Below, piece by piece: positions 1-4,614 of a DNA stretch of 7,652 bases; positions within the stretch are counted from its first letter, which is position 1, and the number at the start of each line of letters is the position of its first letter. The notes under the pieces were generated by a model. The model made no database searches and was not told the origin of the DNA. It saw only the letters and a list, made by a program, of their open reading frames with translations. The position numbers were made by a program, and so were the translations under genes. Source of the DNA: Lachnospiraceae bacterium (GTDB lineage Bacteria; Bacillota; Clostridia; Lachnospirales; Lachnospiraceae). Where the stretch lies: positions 1 to 7,652 of the forward strand of contig JAFSBP010000371.1 in the NCBI GenBank assembly GCA_017437205.1, given 5' to 3'.

Positions 1-198
1 ACCCTCATTCTCAGCACCTGTATTTTCTTCCGTTCCTTTATTTTCCTCCGTCGTTCCACCGGCAGGCGCCTCTGTGGTCTGCCCTCCGGTTGACTGATCA
101 TCTCCCTTTTTGCCACATGCGGCAAGCGCCACGATCAGCACCATCGCCATCACCACGGAAGTCAACATCATAAATGTTCTTTTTGTCATTGCTTTCAT
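1..198 (-). CDS. Lipoprotein, N-terminal part (runs off the left edge)
   Basis: This is the first 66 codons of a secreted lipoprotein whose C-terminus lies outside the window. It has a basic N-region (MKAMTKR), a hydrophobic core at about residues 9-25, and a lipobox LAAC with the lipidated cysteine at residue 28. A low-complexity linker rich in Gly, Thr and Glu follows, as is usual for surface lipoproteins tethered outside the membrane. I chose the ATG at 198 because GGAGG lies 9 bases upstream; an in-frame ATG at 204 would leave only 3 bases, and one at 189 would leave 18. The gene begins 27 bases after the putative anti-sigma gene, so it is probably the third gene of the sigma operon and may help sense or respond to an envelope signal. 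The functional domain is not visible, so the role beyond lipoprotein cannot be stated. I am sure of the lipoprotein signal and unsure of everything downstream. Confidence 0.85.
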   Translation of the reverse strand, partial: MKAMTKRTFMMLTSVVMAMVLIVALAACGKKGDDQSTGGQTTEAPAGGTTEENKGTEENTGAENEG

Positions 199-207
199 TC
201 TCATTTT

Positions 208-212
208 CCTCC
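208..212 (-). promoter_or_regulatory. Ribosome binding site of the lipoprotein gene
   Basis: GGAGG on the minus strand, in the 27-base gap after the anti-sigma stop codon. Its 9-base spacing favours the ATG at 198 over the in-frame ATGs at 204 and 189. Confidence 0.75.
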
Positions 213-225
213 AATTTTCACACAG

Positions 226-861
226 TTATTCACTTAGTTTTGTCCTGTACGCCGCTTTATATTCTGCGGCCGTCTCATCATATACGATCTCGATCCGGCT
301 TTCTTTTCCTGCCGAACTCATTTGTATATAGAACACGTCGTCCTCCCCCATGGTCGGAAACAGCAGACACAGTATGCCATCCGACTCTATCATAAGTTCA
401 TTTTTACAGTCTGTCCACCGTTTTTTTTCTTCATCGTATACAGAAAGGCAGTCAATCTCTGCGCGAAACGTAACCGGCTGCTCAGACGTCACCTGAAATA
501 CCGCAGCCTTCGTACTCTCCGTCAACCACGATATGGCGCTGACATGTTCTGTCTGCTCGGACACCAGATGCACCGGCAAATGACGGGCCCCAAGAATTTC
601 TCCCTCTTCCATTGCCAAACAAATTCCGGGAAGATTCTCCCCCTCGTGACCACGGTACCACTTGCCGACTCCGACAACTGCAGCAAACAGACAAGCCGTC
701 ATCAGGGCAATTGCAGACGCACGCTGCCAACCGCTGCCCAACCATTGCGCCTTTCTCTTTGGCACATCAATTTGGCCGTCCTGCATTATCTGCCCTTCAA
801 TCCGCTCCTTAAGCCCCTCGGGAGCCACAATTTTCTGATATGCTTCAATCATTCTATTCAT
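226..861 (-). CDS. Putative anti-sigma factor, single-pass membrane protein
   Basis: A 211-residue protein of unrecognised family, encoded directly after the ECF sigma factor and overlapping it by 8 bases (ATGAATAG), which suggests translational coupling and matched amounts. Residues 1-45 form a charged, probably cytoplasmic segment. About residues 48-67 (ASAIALMTACLFAAVVGVGK) form one clear transmembrane helix. The remaining ~140 residues, acidic and probably beta-rich, should face outward. This topology and position are typical of anti-sigma factors that hold an ECF sigma factor at the membrane until a signal releases it. The N-terminus lacks the HxxxCxxC zinc motif of the ZAS class, so the assignment rests on topology and context rather than homology. 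AAAGGAG lies 9 bases before the ATG at 861; an in-frame TTG at 864 is possible but less likely. The protein could instead be a membrane sensor without anti-sigma activity. Confidence 0.7.
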   Translation of the reverse strand: MNRMIEAYQKIVAPEGLKERIEGQIMQDGQIDVPKRKAQWLGSGWQRASAIALMTACLFAAVVGVGKWYRGHEGENLPGICLAMEEGEILGARHLPVHLVSEQTEHVSAISWLTESTKAAVFQVTSEQPVTFRAEIDCLSVYDEEKKRWTDCKNELMIESDGILCLLFPTMGEDDVFYIQMSSAGKESRIEIVYDETAAEYKAAYRTKLSE

Positions 862-1318
862 CAATCACAACTCCTTTCAGGCGTTCTTTCAGCTGCTCTC
901 TCCCTCTGGAAAGCCGCATTTTCACCGCTGACTGACTGATTCCACACAGCCTCGCCACCTCTTTCACCGGATACCCCTCCAGATAATGAAGGATCATCAC
1001 GATTCGGTATCGATCCGCCAATTCGAAAAGTGCCTGAAGCACTCCGGAATCATTAGCTTCCGCTTCCTTCTCGGCAAGCAGTTCCTCCACCTCCGAGAAA
1101 GGAATAAACTCCCGCAGCTTTCTTCGCCGCAGGATATCCTTGCAGTGATTAACGGCGACACGAATAAACCATGCCTTTTCATGGTCCTCATCTGCAAATG
1201 TGGGTTGTTTTCGATAATATTTCAAAAAAACATCCTGCACCGCATCCTCCGCGTCCTCCCGCACCAGCAGGATAGAGTAACAGAGTCGATACAAAAGATT
1301 CGTGTATCGTTCAAACAC
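854..1318 (-). CDS. ECF-type RNA polymerase sigma factor
   Basis: A 154-residue sigma-70 family protein of the extracytoplasmic function class, which directs RNA polymerase to a small regulon. Region 2 covers about residues 1-68, with the core-binding and -10 recognition stretch EDAEDAVQDVFLKYYR followed by KAWFIRVAVNHCKD. An acidic linker separates it from region 4 at about residues 95-147, whose helix-turn-helix (VKEVARLCGISQSAVKMRLS) reads the -35 element. Regions 1 and 3 are absent, as expected for ECF factors. The start is GTG at 1318: AAAGGAG sits 7 bases upstream, and an in-frame TAA only one codon further upstream rules out extension. The protein is a little short at the N-terminus but still has a usable region 2. 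The overlapping downstream membrane protein is its probable anti-sigma partner. Subgroup and inducing signal cannot be read from the sequence. Confidence 0.95.
   Translation of the reverse strand: MFERYTNLLYRLCYSILLVREDAEDAVQDVFLKYYRKQPTFADEDHEKAWFIRVAVNHCKDILRRRKLREFIPFSEVEELLAEKEAEANDSGVLQALFELADRYRIVMILHYLEGYPVKEVARLCGISQSAVKMRLSRGREQLKERLKGVVIDE
871..877 (-). promoter_or_regulatory. Ribosome binding site of the putative anti-sigma gene
   Basis: AAAGGAG, located inside the 3' end of the sigma gene, 9 bases before the ATG at 861. Translation of the sigma gene passes through it, supporting coupled expression. Confidence 0.7.
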
Positions 1319-1325
1319 AGCTTAA

Positions 1326-1332
1326 CTCCTTT
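1326..1332 (-). promoter_or_regulatory. Ribosome binding site deciding the GTG start of the sigma gene
   Basis: AAAGGAG followed by TTAAGCT and GTG (7-base spacing). The TAA within this spacer is in frame with the sigma gene, so no upstream start is possible. Confidence 0.85.
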
Positions 1333-1337
1333 CACTC

Positions 1338-1349
1338 TATACACGTATA
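1338..1349. repeat. Short dyad TATAC-GT-GTATA over the -10 element
   Basis: Perfect inverted repeat with 5-base arms and a 2-base centre, overlapping the proposed -10 hexamer. It could be an operator for a dimeric regulator, or a by-product of an AT-rich -10 region. Nothing else in the window supports a repressor. Confidence 0.3.
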
Positions 1350-1368
1350 TGATTGCCAAAAGGTCACA
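1340..1368 (-). promoter_or_regulatory. Candidate ECF-type promoter of the sigma operon
   Basis: On the minus strand, TGTGAC (1368-1363) is separated by 17 bases from CGTGTA (1345-1340). This resembles the general ECF pattern of a TGAAAC-like -35 and a CGTnTA-like -10, and the -35 continues into CCTTTT as many ECF promoters do. It lies immediately upstream of the sigma gene, as expected if the sigma factor transcribes its own operon. Transcription would start near 1333, leaving a very short leader with the ribosome binding site close to the 5' end. The match is by eye, and the sigma factor's own preference is unknown. Confidence 0.6.
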
Positions 1369-1411
1369 CACTCAAAATTTTTTTTATTAAAACTTTTATC
1401 AAAACTGATTA

Positions 1412-1453
1412 GAGCCACAAGACAACCTGATCCTCTCGGTCGTTATGTGGCCC
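1412..1453 (-). terminator. Imperfect hairpin after the decarboxylase gene, possible terminator
   Basis: Fifteen bases after the decarboxylase stop codon the minus strand can fold into a 16-position stem (1453-1438 with 1427-1412) with 14 pairs, two of them G-U, a 2x2 internal mismatch and a 10-base loop. The 3' side is followed by TCTAATCAGTTTT rather than an immediate U run, so as an intrinsic terminator it is weak. Its position between two transcription units, just before the ECF promoter, fits a terminator or an RNA-stabilising hairpin. Confidence 0.45.
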
Positions 1454-1467
1454 ATTCACACTGTTAT

Positions 1468-2871
1468 CTATTTACTCCAATCTTCCACTACACTGCAACT
1501 TTTTACACCATAATACTCCATCACACGAATCGCCGCCTCATCGATCACCTCTCCGCACACCACGATCGGGATCGCCGGTGGACAACTGACCGTCGCGGTA
1601 GCCAGCACTTTTCCGCAGCACTCATGGAGATCCAGTTGTCGGCTCACCGAAAACAATGCCTCCCTCGGTGAAATCGCTCTCACAGGCTTCACCATAGCGG
1701 GCATTCGCTCTGTAATCGCGGGTTTTCGCTCAATCGACCGAAGCACCGCTTCGATTTTCTCCAGCGCTTCCTCTCCGCTCTCCGGTGTCACCATCATCAC
1801 CACGTAATCGGGATCGGAAAACTCGCAAATCATGTCTTTCTTTGCCAGCAAGTCGCACAGCTCGTCGCCGGTATATCCGTAAGCCTTCGCATCAACCGTC
1901 AGCTTCAGCGGTTCGTCGCCAACCAGTACATATCCGGCACATGTCAATTTTTCCTTTAATTCTTCTACCTTTTTCACATATTCTGCCAGCCGCTCCCGGT
2001 ATCCGTCCACCAAATACTGATTCGCCAGATCCAACGACTGCAAAATCAGATAAGAAGGGCTGGTGGACGCAAAGAGAGACATTCCCTGCTCCGCCTGTTC
2101 CACAAATAGCTTCGGCGCAGTTTTTGCAATATGTAGATACGCTCCTCCGGTCAGCACAGGAAGCGTCTTGTGGGCGGAATCGCAGCACAGGTCTGCACCC
2201 AGTGCGATGGGATGAGCCAATTTCGGCAAAGAGTAGTCTTCTCCATCCGTTGCCATCCTGCCTGTATTCGGAAGAAAATTCAGGTAAGCTCCGTGGGCAT
2301 TGTCCACAAGAAGAAGGGCACCATGTCTATGACAGACATCTGCGAGCCCACGAATATCCGCCACATGTCCGAGATAATCCGGGCTAGTGATGTATACCGC
2401 CAATGGCTTCTCATCCTCCCCGCACGACCTGAAAAAGCCATCGAGTCTTTCCTCCGTAATCTCGCAGGAAAGCAGATCCTCCTGCTTCTCCGGGAATATC
2501 CATACCGGGTCAATATCCAGCAATGCACACGCCGTCAAAAATGATTTATGAGCATTTCGTCCAGCAGCGATTACCGGTTTTCTGCCTGTCGCTTTCCCAT
2601 AAAGTAGAGTTAGATAGAGCATCGCCCGGATCGCCAGGGAAGATCCTTCCGTAGAATAGACAGTCCTCGCGGTGCCAAACAGACTCGCCGCATTTTCCTC
2701 ACTATGACGGATAATCCCGTCAGCGTGATAGAGCACATCTGCCCCCTCAATCTCTGTAATATCCAGCGCCTCCACACCGAGTACACCTGTTCCTTTGTGG
2801 CCGGGCATATGCAGACGAAGCGCTGAACTGTCACGATATGTAGTTACAAAATCATAAATCGGAGTGTCCAT
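1468..2871 (-). CDS. Orn/Lys/Arg decarboxylase family protein (PLP-dependent)
   Basis: A 467-residue fold-type I PLP enzyme of the Gram-positive SpeA/YaaO-like decarboxylase family, which removes the carboxyl group of a basic amino acid to give a polyamine or its precursor. Visible marks are MPGHK at residues 22-26, the cofactor-phosphate stretch STEGSS at 73-78, VDNAHG at 189-194 with the pyridine-contacting Asp190, and SAHKTLP at 232-238 with Lys235 as the expected Schiff-base lysine. The C-terminal domain carries CPPAIPIVVCGE at 430-441. Length is normal for the family. The start at 2871 gives a TAATG junction with the maturase gene and a GGAGG 10 bases upstream; the longer frame to 2919 would only overlap the maturase. 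The one-base overlap means co-translation with the SCIFF maturase. Whether the substrate is arginine, lysine or ornithine cannot be read from these motifs, and no link to peptide modification is proven. Confidence 0.92.
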   Translation of the reverse strand: MDTPIYDFVTTYRDSSALRLHMPGHKGTGVLGVEALDITEIEGADVLYHADGIIRHSEENAASLFGTARTVYSTEGSSLAIRAMLYLTLLYGKATGRKPVIAAGRNAHKSFLTACALLDIDPVWIFPEKQEDLLSCEITEERLDGFFRSCGEDEKPLAVYITSPDYLGHVADIRGLADVCHRHGALLLVDNAHGAYLNFLPNTGRMATDGEDYSLPKLAHPIALGADLCCDSAHKTLPVLTGGAYLHIAKTAPKLFVEQAEQGMSLFASTSPSYLILQSLDLANQYLVDGYRERLAEYVKKVEELKEKLTCAGYVLVGDEPLKLTVDAKAYGYTGDELCDLLAKKDMICEFSDPDYVVMMVTPESGEEALEKIEAVLRSIERKPAITERMPAMVKPVRAISPREALFSVSRQLDLHECCGKVLATATVSCPPAIPIVVCGEVIDEAAIRVMEYYGVKSCSVVEDWSK

Positions 2872-4256
2872 TACTCCTCGTCCTCCAGCGTCTTCGCTGC
2901 TTCCAGCATGATCGCGCACTCCATACGTTTCTTGAACAACTCACAGCCGTACTTGTACACGCCGGTAATCGCACCGGTCGCATGGTACGCGTTCGCCGCA
3001 CAGCCGCCGGAGCAATAAAGCTTCGCCCAGCAATCCGCACACTCCGGTCTGGAATAAACGTTGCAGGAAGCAAACTCATCCTGGATCGCAGAATTGGTCA
3101 CACCGTCCCAGATATTACCCAGTTTAAACTTCTCCTCACCCACGAACTGGTGGCAAGGATACAAATCTCCCCAGGGAGTGACCGCCATGTACTCGGTACC
3201 CGAACCACATCCGGACACGCGCTTGTAAATGCAGGGGCCGCCCTTTAAGTCGATCATATAGTGATAGAAGGTGAACGGTTTGCCCTCGCGGTGACGGGCA
3301 AGCATCAGTTCAGCCAGCTTTTCATACTGTTCAAATACGACCGGCATATCCTCCGCTGTCAGCGCGGACGGGTCCTCAGGAGCACAAACCACCGGTTCCA
3401 TGGAAAGCTCCGTAAAGCCGAGGCGAAGCATCTCCTCAATATCCTTCAAAAAGTCGGGATTTGCATGGGTAAAAGTGCCACGCATATAATAGTTTTTGTT
3501 GCCGCGGGCCTCCACCAGCTTCTGGAACTTGGGAACGATCTTCTCCCAGCTTCCATTACCCGCATAGTCCACACGGTAGCGGTCATGAATCTCCTTGCGG
3601 CCGTCAAGGCTGAGCACCACATTACTCATCTCACGGTTCACAAAATCGATCATCTCGTCGTCGATCAGCACTCCGTTGGTGGTAAACGTGAAGCGGAAGT
3701 TCTTTTTCGCTTCTTTCTCGCGCTCACGGGCATAAGCCACCAATTCCTTCACCATGTCAAAATTCATCATCGGCTCGCCGCCAAAGAAGTCTACCTCCAG
3801 ATTCCGACGACCCTTGGAATTCTCAATCAAAAAGTCCAATGCGCGTTTTCCCACCTCAAGGCTCATAATCGCGCGCTCACCCTGATATTTTCCCTGACTG
3901 GCAAAGCAGTAGGCACAGTTCAGATTGCAGGTGTGGGCCACATGAAGGCAAAGTGCCTTCACCACGCCGGAAGTTTTCTTCTTTAACGTATCTGCCATCG
4001 GCGCAAAGGTATCCGGTGTGAACAGCTTTCCGGTCTCTTTCAATTCCTCGATGTCCGCAAAGCAGTCCTCAATATCCTGACGGGTCACATCCTCACGGTT
4101 TGGATACTTTTTTAGGATCTCACCGATAATCTCCTCACGCTCTTTTTGCTCATACATCTCAATGATGTCATAAGCCACCTCGTCCACCACGTGGACCGAG
4201 CCGGAGCAGATGTCCAGAACAATATTCATACCGGCCAATTTATAACAATGTATCAT
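2871..4256 (-). CDS. Radical SAM SCIFF peptide maturase (thioether-forming, SPASM domain)
   Basis: A 461-residue radical SAM enzyme that forms thioether cross-links between cysteine sulfur and the backbone or side-chain carbon of another residue in the SCIFF peptide. About residues 1-80 resemble the RRE-type leader-binding domain. The radical SAM core begins near residue 100 with CNLNCAYC, where Cys110, Cys114 and Cys117 bind the 4Fe-4S cluster that cleaves SAM. FFGGEP at 157-162 is the SAM-contacting motif. The C-terminal SPASM domain is complete: Cys350-x12-Gly-x4-Cys368, then Cys406-x2-Cys409-x5-Cys415-x3-Cys419 and Cys438, enough for two auxiliary clusters; Cys342 and Cys398 are further candidates. 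The ATG at 4256 has GGGAG 6 bases upstream, and the MIHCYKLAGMNIVLD start is family-like. The precursor gene lies 81 bases upstream across a terminator, and the decarboxylase follows with a one-base overlap. The cytoplasmic enzyme needs a reductant and iron-sulfur assembly. Identification is very secure. Confidence 0.96.
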   Translation of the reverse strand: MIHCYKLAGMNIVLDICSGSVHVVDEVAYDIIEMYEQKEREEIIGEILKKYPNREDVTRQDIEDCFADIEELKETGKLFTPDTFAPMADTLKKKTSGVVKALCLHVAHTCNLNCAYCFASQGKYQGERAIMSLEVGKRALDFLIENSKGRRNLEVDFFGGEPMMNFDMVKELVAYAREREKEAKKNFRFTFTTNGVLIDDEMIDFVNREMSNVVLSLDGRKEIHDRYRVDYAGNGSWEKIVPKFQKLVEARGNKNYYMRGTFTHANPDFLKDIEEMLRLGFTELSMEPVVCAPEDPSALTAEDMPVVFEQYEKLAELMLARHREGKPFTFYHYMIDLKGGPCIYKRVSGCGSGTEYMAVTPWGDLYPCHQFVGEEKFKLGNIWDGVTNSAIQDEFASCNVYSRPECADCWAKLYCSGGCAANAYHATGAITGVYKYGCELFKKRMECAIMLEAAKTLEDEE

Positions 4257-4287
4257 ACTTTTCTCCCGTTACTCGTTCTCATTTCGC

Positions 4288-4321
4288 AGAAAAAGAGGCT
4301 GCCACACATCGTGCGACAGCC
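4288..4321 (-). terminator. Hairpin terminator/attenuator between SCIFF precursor and maturase
   Basis: The minus strand after the SCIFF stop codon forms an 11-pair stem (4321-4311 with 4307-4297; two G-U pairs) with a 3-base loop, followed by TCTTTTTCT. This is a good intrinsic terminator. No separate promoter is obvious in the 30 bases between it and the maturase start, so the maturase probably depends on read-through, giving much more precursor than enzyme mRNA. Confidence 0.85.
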
Positions 4322-4337
4322 CTTTCCTACGTTGGAA

Positions 4338-4490
4338 TTACTTGCTTTCCTTCTTGTTCTCGCACTGCTGATTTGCAATACCACAGCTGGTCTTGCAAGC
4401 GGACTGGCAGGAAGTCTGGCACTCGCCGCATCCGCCGTTCTTAGCGCTCTCGCAAAGGTTCTTAGTATTCAATGTCTTAATACGCTTCAT
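4338..4490 (-). CDS. SCIFF ranthipeptide precursor (six cysteines in forty-five residues)
   Basis: A 50-residue ribosomal peptide precursor, substrate of the maturase encoded next to it. The leader MKRIKTLNTKNL matches the conserved SCIFF start. The core carries the diagnostic spaced cysteines Cys21, 24, 28, 32, 36 and 43 within GGCGECQTSCQSACKTSC and the following residues, ending in a lysine-rich tail. Its start is fixed by GGAGG 8 bases before the ATG, and a strong sigma-A promoter lies just upstream. Maturation should introduce thioether bridges with a non-alpha or alpha carbon, the ranthipeptide/sactipeptide type; the product's role is not settled, and a part in population-level regulation has been proposed in clostridia. 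Two oddities stand out: a seventh cysteine, Cys13, in the leader, and Gly37 immediately after Cys36, where the well-studied thermophile homologue, as I recall, has the acceptor Thr37. No exporter or protease gene is adjacent in this window. Confidence 0.97.
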   Translation of the reverse strand: MKRIKTLNTKNLCESAKNGGCGECQTSCQSACKTSCGIANQQCENKKESK

Positions 4491-4498
4491 CTGTATGT

Positions 4499-4503
4499 CC
4501 TCC
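4499..4503 (-). promoter_or_regulatory. Ribosome binding site of the SCIFF precursor gene
   Basis: GGAGG with an 8-base spacer (ACATACAG) to the ATG at 4490; near-ideal, consistent with high expression of a small peptide. Confidence 0.9.
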
Positions 4504-4522
4504 AAAGATTAGATTGTAGAGT

Positions 4523-4551
4523 ATTATATCATGCCATTCTTTATCCGTCAA
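4523..4551 (-). promoter_or_regulatory. Sigma-A promoter of the SCIFF gene
   Basis: TTGACG (4551-4546), a 17-base spacer and TATAAT (4528-4523): five of six -35 bases and all six -10 bases match the vegetative consensus, with optimal spacing. Transcription would start near 4516 and give a leader of about 26 bases before the SCIFF start codon. This suggests strong, constitutive-type transcription of the peptide gene, independent of the upstream ATPase operon. Confidence 0.9.
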
Positions 4552-4614
4552 GTTTTCAAATACACTCTTATCACTTTTTTATCCCGATTAGCCTTTTTCC
4601 GTACTGACACCACA

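Noticed and set aside
862..864. TTG start for the putative anti-sigma gene
   Set aside because: The adjacent in-frame ATG at 861 has good spacing and is the stronger start codon.
322..939. 205-residue open frame on the plus strand
   Set aside because: Antisense to the sigma/anti-sigma pair with no start signal; composition is not protein-like.
1380..1402. Sigma-A promoter with TTGATA upstream of the sigma gene
   Set aside because: At 17-base spacing there is only AATTTT rather than a TATAAT-like element; the ECF-type site nearer the gene fits better.
2872..2919. Longer decarboxylase start with a 16-residue N-terminal extension
   Set aside because: It overlaps the maturase gene by 48 bases, does not resemble the family N-terminus, and the ATG at 2871 has a better ribosome binding site and TAATG coupling.
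3261..3986. 241-residue open frame on the plus strand
   Set aside because: It is antisense to the maturase, which has full family motifs; no ribosome binding site or recognisable domain, and its residues mirror the codon pattern of the real gene.
4146..4607. 153-residue open frame on the plus strand across the SCIFF gene and its promoter
   Set aside because: It runs antisense through the precursor, the terminator and the promoter, and its hydrophobic look is an artefact of the reverse complement.
4552..4614. Terminator after the ATPase gene
   Set aside because: No stem followed by a U-run could be found; read-through into the SCIFF unit remains possible.
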